Part shown: piece by piece, positions 50,554-59,235 of the stretch
How positions within the stretch are numbered: the first letter of the stretch is position 1
Layout of the letters: every line of letters begins with the position of its first letter
Assembly: GCF_030027245.1 (NCBI RefSeq)
Contig: NZ_JASERT010000001.1
Location: 2,534,501 to 2,598,500, forward strand
Origin: Asticcacaulis sp. EMRT-3
GTDB lineage: Bacteria; Pseudomonadota; Alphaproteobacteria; Caulobacterales; Caulobacteraceae
DNA: 64,000 nucleotides
Direction: 5' to 3'
Program-made: the position numbers and the translations under genes
Notes under the pieces: model-generated
Seen by the model: only the letters and a program-made list of their open reading frames with translations
Told to the model about the DNA's origin: nothing
Database searches by the model: none

Positions 50554-51822
50554 AAGGCTGAGCGCGGTTTCGAGCTTCGCCATGCCCTCTTCGAGGATGG
50601 CGTCAGAAGCCGTCAGCGGGCACAGGATGCGGATGGTGTTGGCGTAAACCCCACACGACAGCAAGATCAGCCCATTCGCCTGCGCCTTGGCCGTGACGGC
50701 CTTGGTGGTGGCCGCATCGGGGGCGTGGCCGCCGTGTTCGCTGACAATATCGAAAGCGATCATGGCACCAAGACCGCGAATGGCGCTGATCGGCACCACA
50801 TCATTGCGCCGTGACAGGGCTTCGAGCCTTGCCTTCAGCCTGTCGCCCTGCCTTTGCGCCGCTTCGCACAGGTTTTCTTCTTTGATCACGTCGAGTACGG
50901 CCAATGCGGCGGCGCAGGCCACCGGATTGCCGCCATAGGTACCGCCCAAACCGCCTACTACAGGCGCGTCCATCACCTCGGCGCGCCCCGTCACGCCCGA
51001 CAGCGGATAACCGCCCGCCAGCGACTTGGCCATGGTCATCAGATCGGGTTTGACATCGTAATGTTCCATGGCGAACAGCTTGCCGGTGCGGGCAAAACCG
51101 GTCTGCACCTCGTCGGCGATCAGCAGGATGCCGTGTTCGTCGCAAATGCCGCGTAAGGCGTGCATCAGTTCAGGCGGGGTGATCAAAAAGCCGCCTTCGC
51201 CCTGCACCGGTTCGATGATGATGGCGGCCACCGAATCGGGCGCGACATCGGCCCTGAACAGATGGTCGAGCATTTTCAGCGTGTCGGCCACATCGTTGCC
51301 GGAGACGGGAAACGGCAGGTGGTAGATGCCCGCCAGAGCCGGGCCGAGATCCTTTTTGTAGGGCGACACCTTGCCGGTCAGGGCCGAGGTCAGGGCTGTG
51401 CGGCCATGAAAGCCGCCGGTAAAGGCGATGACATTGTCGCGCTTCGTATAGGCGCGGGCGATCTTGACGGCATTTTCGACCGCTTCGGCGCCGGTGGTCA
51501 GGAAGACGGTCTTGGCCGGTTTCGCCACCGGAGCCAGTGCGTTCAGGCGTTCGGCCAGGGCGATATAGCTCTCATAGGGCACCACCTGAAAGGCCGTGTG
51601 GGTGAAGGCGTTCATCTGGGCCAAAGCCGCAGCCTGCACCTTCGGATGGCGGTGGCCGGTATTGAGGACGGCAATGCCACCGGCGAAATCAATGAAGCGG
51701 TTGCCGTCAGCGTCCCACAACTCGGCATTTTCGGCATGACCGGCATAGAGGGTGGTGGCATGGCCAACCCCGCGTGGCACGGCGGCGGCGCGGCGGGCAG
51801 CGAGATCGGCATTGTGGCTCAT
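50551..51822 (-). CDS. gabT: 4-aminobutyrate aminotransferase (class III)
   Basis: The 423 aa PLP enzyme moves the amino group of GABA to 2-oxoglutarate. Class III marks are ELWDADGNRFIDFAGGIAVLNTGHRHPKV, FLTTGAEAVENAVKIARAYTKR, AFTGGFHGRT, EPVQGEGGFLITPPE, IADEVQTGFARTGKLFAMEHYDVKPDLMTMAKSLAGGYPLSGVTGR (PLP Lys in AKSLAGG) and GGTYGGNPVACAAALAVLD. ATG 51822 follows the ribosome site AGGAG; an ATG at 51843 is less likely. The stop codon comes from the adjacent repeat. No gabD is in the window. Confidence 0.92.
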   Translation of the reverse strand: MSHNADLAARRAAAVPRGVGHATTLYAGHAENAELWDADGNRFIDFAGGIAVLNTGHRHPKVQAAALAQMNAFTHTAFQVVPYESYIALAERLNALAPVAKPAKTVFLTTGAEAVENAVKIARAYTKRDNVIAFTGGFHGRTALTSALTGKVSPYKKDLGPALAGIYHLPFPVSGNDVADTLKMLDHLFRADVAPDSVAAIIIEPVQGEGGFLITPPELMHALRGICDEHGILLIADEVQTGFARTGKLFAMEHYDVKPDLMTMAKSLAGGYPLSGVTGRAEVMDAPVVGGLGGTYGGNPVACAAALAVLDVIKEENLCEAAQRQGDRLKARLEALSRRNDVVPISAIRGLGAMIAFDIVSEHGGHAPDAATTKAVTAKAQANGLILLSCGVYANTIRILCPLTASDAILEEGMAKLETALSL

Positions 51823-51907
51823 TGATGGGCTCCTGATCGACACGCCTTAATAGCACATTGTGATCACAATATGCCAGATCGGGAGCAGGATGAAAGGATA
51901 GATTTTT

Positions 51908-52126
51908 AGCCACGAAAGACAGTTCGGCAAGGCTAAGGCTATGAAAAAATTTAAACCACGGAAAACACGGATCGCCGCTTCGCGGCGTCACGGATGAACA
52001 GTGCAAACTGGAATGACAGTCGAGGCGCAAGCCTCCTTATCCGTGTCATGGCCAAAGGCCATGATCCGTGTTTTCCGTGGTTAAATTTTCTTTCTCGTTT
52101 TGGCTTCGCCGTGTCTTTCGTGGTTT
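51908..52126. repeat. Dispersed palindromic repeat B, copy 2, with extended arms
   Basis: Core 51955-52082 runs from ACCACGGAAAACACGGAT to ATCCGTGTTTTCCGTGGT with inner GCCGCTTCGCGGC and GGCCAAAGGCC hairpins. Outer arms GCCACGAAAGACA (from about 51909) and TGTCTTTCGTGG (to about 52122) extend the palindrome. It fills most of the gap between gabT and the efflux operon. Confidence 0.75.
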
Positions 52127-52162
52127 TAAAAAACCGCGTTCAGCAAGTAGGTGACAGCGCCA

Positions 52163-52200
52163 AAAAAAGAGGCGGCTCCGAGGGGGAAACGGAACCGCCT
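52163..52200 (-). terminator. Intrinsic terminator on the minus strand after the efflux operon
   Basis: Imperfect stem of about 11 bp (52169-52180 with 52190-52200). On the minus strand the hairpin is followed by seven T (plus strand 52162-52168 AAAAAAA). It lies about 130 bp past the MFS gene stop. Confidence 0.65.
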
Positions 52201-52302
52201 TAAAGCGCAATTATTCTAGATTTTCCGAACCGCTTGCGGTGAGGCAAGGGCAAGTGCCCGGCCGAGCTTTTGCGAGGAAAAGCCTCAGTGGCGTTTGAAC
52301 GT

Positions 52303-52335
52303 AAAAGAGAAACTGATGACGCTTCGCGTCATCAG
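52303..52335 (-). terminator. Hairpin over the stop codon of the MFS gene
   Basis: Perfect 10-bp stem CTGATGACGC / GCGTCATCAG (52313-52322 and 52326-52335) with a 3-nt loop, followed on the minus strand by a T-rich stretch (TTTCTCTTTT). It spans the stop codon at 52332-52334 and may be a first, weaker terminator. Confidence 0.5.
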
Positions 52336-53879
52336 TGCACGCTCGACAGATCGACCGGCCCGCTGGGCTTGGGCAGGGTCCAGGCCAGGAAGGCGCAAAA
52401 GACGAAGACGATGGCCGCGCCCATGAATATCTGGTTGGTGGCGATCATCACCGACTGGGTTTGCAGCAACTGATCGACCGAGGCCAGGGCCGAGGCGCTG
52501 CCGTTTTGCAAGGCGGCGGGCAGGTTGGACAGGTCAATCAGCGGGGCCAGCTTGGTATGGGTGGCGTTGGAGGCGTTCGACCAGGCGGTGGTGACGAAGG
52601 AGGTGGCCACTGCGCCCGCCATGCTGCGGATGAAGTTTTGCAGACCCGATGCCGAGGCGGTTTCCTCAGGTTTGACCGCCCCCATCGAAATGGCGATCAA
52701 AGGCATGAAGAAGAAGGGCATACCGGCCCCGGCCAGGAAGATCCAGATGGCGATTTCGCTATAGGACATGCCGGTATCGGCATGGCTGCGCATGAAGGTG
52801 ATGAGGGCCAGCCACATGACGCCGAAGAAGATCAGGCGGCGCGGATCGACCTTGGCCGTCAGTTGCGAGGCAATCGGCGCGGCGACGATGGCGAGAATAC
52901 CGATCAGGCCGGTAGCATTGCCCGCCGAGGTGGCGGTCCAGCCGAGATTGGTCTGCATCCATAGCGGTGCAATCACATTGATGGCGAAGAAAGAACCGAT
53001 CATCAGGGCCAGACACACCATCGCCAGGGTAAAGCCGCGATAGCGGAAGATGCGCAGATCGACGATCGGGTTGGAATCGGTCAATTCCCAGATGACGAAG
53101 GCAATGAAGCCCAAAAGCGCGGTGATGGCCAGACCGACGATCAGCGGCGAGGCGAACCAGTCGCGGTCCTTGCCGAGGTCGAGCATGATTTGCAGCGCGC
53201 CCACCCACAGGACGAGCAGGCCCAGACCCACCGTATCGACGCGCGCCTTGACGGTCTTGGTTTCCTGGCTGAACAGGACGCGCCAGACCAGAAAGCCCGC
53301 CCCGATGGCGATGGGCACATTGACAAGGAAGATCGACCCCCAGCCGAGATTATCGCACAGGGTGCCGCCCAGAACCGGCCCGGCGATGGGGCCGAGCAGG
53401 GTGGTGATGGCCCAGATGGCCATAGCGGCGGGCTGGAGCTTCTTCGGAAAGATGGTCAGCAGCAGGGTTTGCGACAAAGGCATCAGGGGCCCGCCGCAGA
53501 AGCCCTGAATGATACGGGCGAAGACCAGAATATGGAAGTTGGGCGACAGACCGCACATCAGCGAGGAAATGCCGAAGCCGATCAGGGCCACCGAAAAGGT
53601 GCGCACCGTGCCGAAACGCGCCGCCAGCCAGCCGGTGAGCGGCACGGCAATGGCCTCGGCCACGGCATAGGAGGTGATGACCCATGTGCCCTGTGAGGTC
53701 GAAACCCCCAGCGCCCCGGCGATATTGGGTACGGACACATTGGCGATGGAGGTATCGAGGATGGCGACAAAATTGGCGAGGGCCAGCAGGATTCCGCACA
53801 TCCACAGGGTCAGGCCCTGTAACTGCACATTACCCGTTGAGGTCAAAGCCGGGGCGTCAGGGTTCGTAGCACCAGACAT
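52332..53879 (-). CDS. emrB: DHA2-family MFS efflux transporter (EmrB/QacA type)
   Basis: The 515 aa protein has 14 membrane helices. DHA2 motifs are FVAILDTSIANVSVPNIAGALGVSTSQGTWVITSYAVAEAIAVPLTGWLAARFGTVRTF (motifs D1 and A) and RIIQGFCGGPLMPLSQTLLL (motif B); motif C is in WAITTLLGPIAGPVLGGTLCD. It is the inner-membrane pump of a tripartite drug efflux system. ATG 53879 (MSGATNPDAP) has the ribosome site AGAAGGA; an in-frame ATG at 53957 lacks one. It is last of the OMF-HlyD-MFS operon. Confidence 0.93.
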   Translation of the reverse strand: MSGATNPDAPALTSTGNVQLQGLTLWMCGILLALANFVAILDTSIANVSVPNIAGALGVSTSQGTWVITSYAVAEAIAVPLTGWLAARFGTVRTFSVALIGFGISSLMCGLSPNFHILVFARIIQGFCGGPLMPLSQTLLLTIFPKKLQPAAMAIWAITTLLGPIAGPVLGGTLCDNLGWGSIFLVNVPIAIGAGFLVWRVLFSQETKTVKARVDTVGLGLLVLWVGALQIMLDLGKDRDWFASPLIVGLAITALLGFIAFVIWELTDSNPIVDLRIFRYRGFTLAMVCLALMIGSFFAINVIAPLWMQTNLGWTATSAGNATGLIGILAIVAAPIASQLTAKVDPRRLIFFGVMWLALITFMRSHADTGMSYSEIAIWIFLAGAGMPFFFMPLIAISMGAVKPEETASASGLQNFIRSMAGAVATSFVTTAWSNASNATHTKLAPLIDLSNLPAALQNGSASALASVDQLLQTQSVMIATNQIFMGAAIVFVFCAFLAWTLPKPSGPVDLSSVH

Positions 53880-53971
53880 GGGTCCAGTCCTTCTGAAAAA
53901 AGCGGGCTGCAAATCGGAAAAGCGATAAACGAAACCGGAACGCCGCGCGGGCGACATTCCGGCAGGCAGGC

Positions 53972-55081
53972 TTACTTAACGCCGGAGACGTCGATCTTGG
54001 CGTTCATGCTCATGCCGACGCGCAAAGGATGCTGTTGCAGTTCCTTCGGATCGAGCGAGATGCGCACCGGCAGGCGTTGCACGACCTTGATCCAGTTGCC
54101 CGTGGCATTCTGAGCCGGAATGACCGAGAAGGCCGAACCGGTGCCGCCCGACAGGCCGATCACCTTGCCGTGGAACTTGACCGAGCCGCCATAGACATCG
54201 GCGGTCATGACCACGGGCTGGCCGATCTGCACCTTCTTGAGCTGCACTTCCTTGAAGTTGGCGTTGACATAGGCGTTCTGGATCGGCACCACCTCCATCA
54301 GGGGCGACCCGGCCTCGACGCGCTGGCCAACCTCGACCGTGTTCTTGGCGATCACGCCATCAATCGGCGCGCGGATGACGGTGCGGTCGAGATCGACCTG
54401 CGCCTGTTGCACCTTGACCTCGGCGGCCACGACCTGCGGGTTCTGGCCGACGCTGACATTGGAGATCAGGGCGTCATTGGAGGCGCGGCTGCCTTGCGCG
54501 GCGGCGGCCTGCGCCCTGGCACTGTTGAGCGCGGCGGTGGCCTGACCAAGCGCGGCCTTGGCCGAGGCCAGGTCTTCGCCGGTGACAGCGCCGATGGAGA
54601 CGAGCGTCTTGCGGTCATCATAGGCCTTCTGCGCCTTGACGAGGGCCGCCTGGGCGGCGGCTACCTGCGCATTGGCGGCGTTGGCCTGGGCCTGCAAGGT
54701 GGCGTCATTGGCGTAATAGGTCGAAACCTGGCGCGTCACCTGATCGAGCTGGGCCTGCGCCTGGGCGAGGGCCAGCTTGGTGTCGGTATTGTCAAGCACC
54801 ACCAGCACATCGCCCTTTTTCACCGGCTTGGTGTCGTAGATATTGGCGGTGATGACAGGGGCGGTGATCTGGGCCGTAACATTGGCCGACGAGGCATTGA
54901 CATAGGCATTGTCGGTGGACACCGTCTTGCCGCCGAAGAGCAGCTCATAGCCGCCCCACAGCAGAACCGCCACGACGATGATGGCGCCGAAGATCATGAA
55001 CAGCGGGCCGCGCGATTTGGAGGCGGCGGCAGGCGCAGGGGCGGGGGCGGGAGACGAATCGGGGGAGGTTTGATCGGTCAT
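53972..55081 (-). CDS. emrA: HlyD/EmrA-family periplasmic adaptor
   Basis: The 369 aa protein has an N-terminal membrane anchor (residues about 26-47, GPLFMIFGAIIVVAVLLWGGYELL). A lipoyl half-motif (VSTDNAYVNASSANVTAQITAPVI), a long coiled-coil hairpin (about 95-205, Ala/Gln-rich) and the second lipoyl half (VIRAPIDGVIAKNTVEVGQRVEAGSPLMEVVPIQNAYVNANFKEVQL) follow. It links the MFS pump to the outer-membrane channel encoded upstream in the same operon. Confidence 0.93.
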   Translation of the reverse strand: MTDQTSPDSSPAPAPAPAAASKSRGPLFMIFGAIIVVAVLLWGGYELLFGGKTVSTDNAYVNASSANVTAQITAPVITANIYDTKPVKKGDVLVVLDNTDTKLALAQAQAQLDQVTRQVSTYYANDATLQAQANAANAQVAAAQAALVKAQKAYDDRKTLVSIGAVTGEDLASAKAALGQATAALNSARAQAAAAQGSRASNDALISNVSVGQNPQVVAAEVKVQQAQVDLDRTVIRAPIDGVIAKNTVEVGQRVEAGSPLMEVVPIQNAYVNANFKEVQLKKVQIGQPVVMTADVYGGSVKFHGKVIGLSGGTGSAFSVIPAQNATGNWIKVVQRLPVRISLDPKELQQHPLRVGMSMNAKIDVSGVK

Positions 55082-55142
55082 GTGCTTGAACTTTGTGTGT
55101 AAACTTGGCTTATAAACGGGGCGTATAAACGAAACGTGTCAA

Positions 55143-56636
55143 TTATTCAGGCTGGAAACCGCCGCCAAGCGCGGCGATGAAGCGGATGCGGTCATTATAG
55201 GCCTGGGCCTGAAGATCGGCATAGGCGCTGTCGGCGGAAGCCAGATTGATGCGGGCGGTATCCAGATCCATCTTCGTGGCCAGACCGTGCTGGAAGCGCG
55301 CCTGCACCAGATCGAGGGTCTGGCGGGCTCCGTCACGGCGGATTTGCGCGGCGGCAATCTGGTCGCGCGTCGAATCGGTGGATGAAGCGGCGTCGGCCAC
55401 CTGCTGGAAGGCCTTGGTCAGGGTCTGGTCGTAAGACGCTACAGCCGCATCGTAATCGGCCTCATAGCCCCGGTATTCGGCCTTGAGGCGGCTTTGATGG
55501 AACAGGGGCAGGCTGAAGGCCGGCCCAATGCCGCCGATGTCGGAGCCATCCTGGAACAACTGGTCGAAACCGCCGCGCGACAGGGCCTGCACACCCCAGT
55601 AGGCCGACAGTTTGACATTGGGATAGAAGTCGGCGCGGGCATATTTGATACCGGCGCTCTGGGCCTCGACACGCAGGCGTGCCGCCACCACATCGGCGCG
55701 ACGACCGAGCAGATCAAGCGTCACGTTTTCCGGCAGGGTATTGACATCCACAGGTGCCAGATGCGGGCGCGTGATCGACAGGCCGCGGTCGGGGCCTGCG
55801 CCCACCAGAGCGGCGAGCAGGTTTTTCTGGCCACGTATCGCGCCATCGGTGGCGGCAATGCGGCCCGTCAGTTGCGCCTGCTGATCCTGAACGGCCAGGA
55901 CGGCGTCTTTGGTGATGAGCTGGTGATCGGCCAGGGCCTGATTGAGGCTGAGCTTGTCGTCGGCCGCCTGTTTCATGGCGCTGAGCTGGTCTTGGGCCGC
56001 ATAGAGGCGGTCAAGCTCGACATAGGCCTGGGCGATGGTGGCAGCCAGGGTCTGGCGGGCGGCTGTGGCATCAACCTGCGCGGCTTCGGCGGCGCGGCCC
56101 GCCCCCTTAATGGCGGCGCGGCTCTTGCCCCAGAAGTCGAGATCGTAATTGGCATCGAGCGAGACGCGCGTCAGGTTCTGGTAGCCCTGCGGCAGGATTT
56201 CGCGCGGATCGAACGAGGCGCTGCCGAAGCTGACCGATGACGGCGTACCCATATTGATGGATTGTTTGGTGACCGAGTCGGTGATGTTAAAGCTGGCATC
56301 GGCCTGGGTGGCGGCCTTGATCTGGGCGCTCTGGGCCTCGGCCTTTTCGATGCGCGCCTGCGCCGCCTGAAGATCGGGCGAATGGGCGAAGGCTTCCTGC
56401 ATCAGGGCGTCGATCTGCGGGTCGTTAAAGCCCGTCCACCAGTTTTGTGCGGGCCATTGCGCCCCGGCCTGACCAGCCAGGCTCTGGCTGGCGGCGAGGT
56501 CGGAAGCCTTGAGCGGCGTCATCGTCGTGGACTGCGGCACACTGGCGCAGGCGCTGAGCAGGGCCAGGACGCTGACCGCCGCGAAAGCCTTGATATTTAA
56601 GGGCTTGACGGACAGGGACGTGATAGGGGAGGACAT
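55143..56636 (-). CDS. Outer-membrane efflux lipoprotein (NodT/OprM family)
   Basis: The 497 aa TolC-type channel has a lipobox (VLALLSAC, acylated Cys about residue 30). It shows the OMF repeat pattern, with WWTGFNDPQIDALMQEAFAHSPDLQAAQARIEKAEAQ near the start, LDANYDLDFWGKSRAAIKGAGRAAEAAQ in the middle, and GRRADVVAARLRVEAQSAGIKYARADFYPNV and QVADAASSTDSTRDQIAAAQIRRDGARQTLDLVQARFQHGLATKMDLDTARINLASAD. ATG 56636 (MSSPITSLS) is chosen over 56660. It is first gene of the efflux operon, just behind the TetR operators. Confidence 0.92.
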   Translation of the reverse strand: MSSPITSLSVKPLNIKAFAAVSVLALLSACASVPQSTTMTPLKASDLAASQSLAGQAGAQWPAQNWWTGFNDPQIDALMQEAFAHSPDLQAAQARIEKAEAQSAQIKAATQADASFNITDSVTKQSINMGTPSSVSFGSASFDPREILPQGYQNLTRVSLDANYDLDFWGKSRAAIKGAGRAAEAAQVDATAARQTLAATIAQAYVELDRLYAAQDQLSAMKQAADDKLSLNQALADHQLITKDAVLAVQDQQAQLTGRIAATDGAIRGQKNLLAALVGAGPDRGLSITRPHLAPVDVNTLPENVTLDLLGRRADVVAARLRVEAQSAGIKYARADFYPNVKLSAYWGVQALSRGGFDQLFQDGSDIGGIGPAFSLPLFHQSRLKAEYRGYEADYDAAVASYDQTLTKAFQQVADAASSTDSTRDQIAAAQIRRDGARQTLDLVQARFQHGLATKMDLDTARINLASADSAYADLQAQAYNDRIRFIAALGGGFQPE

Positions 56637-56675
56637 GGGGGAGATAGCCCTGATATACACAAAAAGGTGAACCGT

Positions 56676-56685
56676 ACTGTACAGT
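56676..56685. promoter_or_regulatory. TetR operator 1 (efflux operon side)
   Basis: Perfect 10-bp palindrome ACTGTACAGT, about 40 bp upstream of the outer-membrane-protein gene. It is identical to the site 51 bp away at 56727. Confidence 0.65.
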
Positions 56686-56726
56686 TCGGAATATCTGCGC
56701 TAGGATGGTTTTCAAGTCAAGCACTA

Positions 56727-56736
56727 ACTGTACAGT
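56727..56736. promoter_or_regulatory. TetR operator 2 (regulator side)
   Basis: Second perfect ACTGTACAGT, directly before the first possible start codon of the TetR gene (56737). The paired, identical palindromes in the divergent promoter gap suggest that the regulator controls both directions. Confidence 0.65.
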
Positions 56737-57402
56737 ATGGTACAAATTTTTATGGAAATGCTCAACACAGCCTCTCGTGATACAGCCAGCTTTAAAGACC
56801 AGCGGCGCGAGCGGATTATTCAGGTCGCCCGAAGCGTTTTTTTCGAGGTTGGCTATGCCGGCGCCAGCATGTCGATGATCTCCAGCCGCCTCGGTGGCTC
56901 GAAGGCGACACTGTACGCCTATTTCAACAGCAAGGAAGAGCTGTTTTCGGCGATTATCCGCGAAGGCTGCCAGGATATGGCGGCCATCTTTCAGGCCCAT
57001 ATCGGCACCAATGACCTGCGCCAGTCCCTGACCACTATGGGGCAGGAGATGATGAGCCTGATCCTGTCGGACTGGGGCAACCGCACCATGCAGCTCATCA
57101 TCGAGGAAAGCCCGCGCAATCCCGACCTGCCGAAGCTGTTCCACGACGCCATCGAGACGAGCGGCAAGAAAACGCTCAGGCAGCTTCTGCAAACCGCCCA
57201 TGACAGGGGGCAGATCGAAGCGCCCGATGTTGACGAGGCCGCCGGTATTCTGAAAAGTCTGCTGTTCGGCGACATCCACTTCAAGCGTCTGCTCAATCTG
57301 TGTCCGGCACCCGAAGCGCAAACCCTGCACCACCATATTGACCGGGCCATCGATGTTTTCATGACCTATTATGGTCGTGCGGCGGAACCTGCGCGTTCAT
57401 AA
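56737..57402 (+). CDS. TetR/AcrR-family transcriptional regulator
   Basis: The protein is 221 aa. The N-terminal HTH is RRERIIQVARSVFFEVGYAGASMSMISSRLGGSKATLYAYFNSKEELFSAIIREG, the AcrR-type pattern. The C-terminal half is a ligand-binding helical domain close to TetR_C members of efflux regulators. It is divergent from the efflux operon and most likely represses it and itself. Starts at 56737, 56752 and 56758 are possible; with 56737 the operator abuts the start codon, so a start at 56752 or 56758 would leave more leader. Confidence 0.92.
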   Translation: MVQIFMEMLNTASRDTASFKDQRRERIIQVARSVFFEVGYAGASMSMISSRLGGSKATLYAYFNSKEELFSAIIREGCQDMAAIFQAHIGTNDLRQSLTTMGQEMMSLILSDWGNRTMQLIIEESPRNPDLPKLFHDAIETSGKKTLRQLLQTAHDRGQIEAPDVDEAAGILKSLLFGDIHFKRLLNLCPAPEAQTLHHHIDRAIDVFMTYYGRAAEPARS

Positions 57403-57471
57403 TCTTTACCAAAATGTAAATCTTTTTGGTTAACGTCTTGCGAATCAAGCCGGTAATCGAGACGATCCGCC

Positions 57472-59187
57472 ATGACCCAGTCCCCCGACGATTCCAAGCT
57501 GGCCGCCTCCGTCTGCCAGTTGGCCATGGCCATTTTCGACCTGCCCGGCGCGGTGCTCAAACTGTATGAGGGCGAGCGCCTAATCACCATCGGCGCGGCA
57601 GGCATGGCGGCGGGCCTGCCCGATCATCTGGCCTTTAGCGACGACCGCAATCTGTCCGAAGGCTTATGCGTGGCCGATGCCGCGCGCGACAGCCGCTTCT
57701 TTCTCGAACCCGTGGTGCTCAAAGCGCAGGGCGTGCGCTTTTATGCCGATGCGCCATTGCTGAATGAAGGTCATGTCATCGGCCTGTTGTCGGTGTTTGG
57801 CGATGCGCCGCGTCACGATTTCGATGCGCGCCGTCAGGCCCTGCTGTCCGCCGTGGCCGATATTGCCGCCGTCCTGATGACCGCCGCCGAGAGCGCGCGC
57901 GACCGCGAGATGTTGCAGGCGGCGCTGGCGGCCCAGACCGCACGCCTCGACCGCGCCGCCACCCTGACCCATTTCGGTTACTGGACGATCGATCTGGCCA
58001 GCCGCCAGCTTCACTGGTCAGACGGGCTCTATGCGTTATATGGCCGTGACCGCGACAGCTTCATGCCCAGTCTGGCCAGCCATTTCGATATTTTCGGCGC
58101 GGCGGCGCAAGAAGTGGTTAACCATGTGCAGCGCGCCGTAGCCGACGGGGCCGATTTCGATTTCACGCTGGATGTTGGCGGCGAAAACCCGCGCCTTTTG
58201 CGCACACGCGGCGGCGTCGAATATGATGTGGCCGGTGGCCTGCCCGCCCGGATATGCGCCGTGGTCTGCGCGGCCGGTGAACAGGCGGACGCCCCGGCGG
58301 TTCAGGACAAGGCTTCCCTGCCGCACGACGAACCGCTGATGCGCTTTACCCAGGAACTGCGCCATCCGCTGAAAGGGATTCTTGAAGCGGCTCAGGCCGA
58401 GCATCCGGATGTGGCCGCCTATAGCGAAGGCTTGCGCGCTTCGGCAGAGGCTTTACAGGATCTGATCGGTGAAAGCGTCGAAGCCGGTGATCCGGGCGAA
58501 CCACCTGTGCATGTGGCCGAGGTGATCCAGGCGGCGGTCGAGCCGTTTGTCGCCCGCGCCCGCGCTTTTGACACCCGCCTCAACCTGCATTTTGTCGATT
58601 TCAACCGGACACAGGCGCGGCTCGACGTGATGCGGCTGGAACAGGTGCTGCAAAATCTGATCGGCAATGCCTGCCAGTTCACGCGCGGCGGGGTGATCAG
58701 CGTGACGGCCAGCCAGGTACAGGCCGAAAACCCTGTCAATGGCGCGATGGAAACGCGCTTGCATGTGTCGGTGCGCGATTCCGGGCCGGGCATGAGCGAA
58801 ACCGAGGCGCAAAGTCGGCTCAATGGCCACATGGCCGGGGCCGGATTAGGCCTGTCGGTGGCGCGCACGATTGTGGAACTGCTCGACGGCCATATTGGCA
58901 TCCATGCCCAGCCGGGTGAAGGCACCCATGTCTGGTTTGAAATTCCGCTCATCTGGGCCGATACGAAACCTGCCCGTCCGCGTCATCTCGCGCCTGATCC
59001 CGTTCTGACGGAGCCAAAACACGCTCAAGCGGAAGCGCCGCTGATGCGCGGCCCGGCCTATCTGCCGCGCCAGGCTGCGGCACAGGCTGCGGCACCCATC
59101 ATCCGGTCGGCACCCGTCGATGCAGACCGGATCAACCGTGAATATCTGCGCGCCCTGTTGCAGGATATGAAGCTTGGTCTGAGCTAA
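57472..59187 (+). CDS. GAF-PAS histidine-kinase-like protein lacking the phospho-acceptor His
   Basis: The 571 aa protein has a GAF domain (about 15-150, with SEGLCVADAARDSRF and FYADAPLLNEGHVIGLLSVFG). A PAS-like domain (about 160-270, THFGYWTIDLASRQLHWSDGLYALYGRD) and a HisKA-like helix pair follow, then a HATPase domain with N box LIGNACQFT, G1 DSGPGMSE and G2 GAGLGLSVARTIVE. The H box reads FTQELRHPLKGIL where active kinases have SHEhRTPL: position 294 is Gln, and a His occurs only at 298. ATP binding looks possible but autophosphorylation at the normal site does not. It is cytoplasmic, with a disordered tail. Confidence 0.85.
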   Translation: MTQSPDDSKLAASVCQLAMAIFDLPGAVLKLYEGERLITIGAAGMAAGLPDHLAFSDDRNLSEGLCVADAARDSRFFLEPVVLKAQGVRFYADAPLLNEGHVIGLLSVFGDAPRHDFDARRQALLSAVADIAAVLMTAAESARDREMLQAALAAQTARLDRAATLTHFGYWTIDLASRQLHWSDGLYALYGRDRDSFMPSLASHFDIFGAAAQEVVNHVQRAVADGADFDFTLDVGGENPRLLRTRGGVEYDVAGGLPARICAVVCAAGEQADAPAVQDKASLPHDEPLMRFTQELRHPLKGILEAAQAEHPDVAAYSEGLRASAEALQDLIGESVEAGDPGEPPVHVAEVIQAAVEPFVARARAFDTRLNLHFVDFNRTQARLDVMRLEQVLQNLIGNACQFTRGGVISVTASQVQAENPVNGAMETRLHVSVRDSGPGMSETEAQSRLNGHMAGAGLGLSVARTIVELLDGHIGIHAQPGEGTHVWFEIPLIWADTKPARPRHLAPDPVLTEPKHAQAEAPLMRGPAYLPRQAAAQAAAPIIRSAPVDADRINREYLRALLQDMKLGLS

Positions 59188-59235
59188 GGCGTACCGCCGC
59201 ATTTCGCCAATTCTTAAGACCTTGGCTGTATTGTG

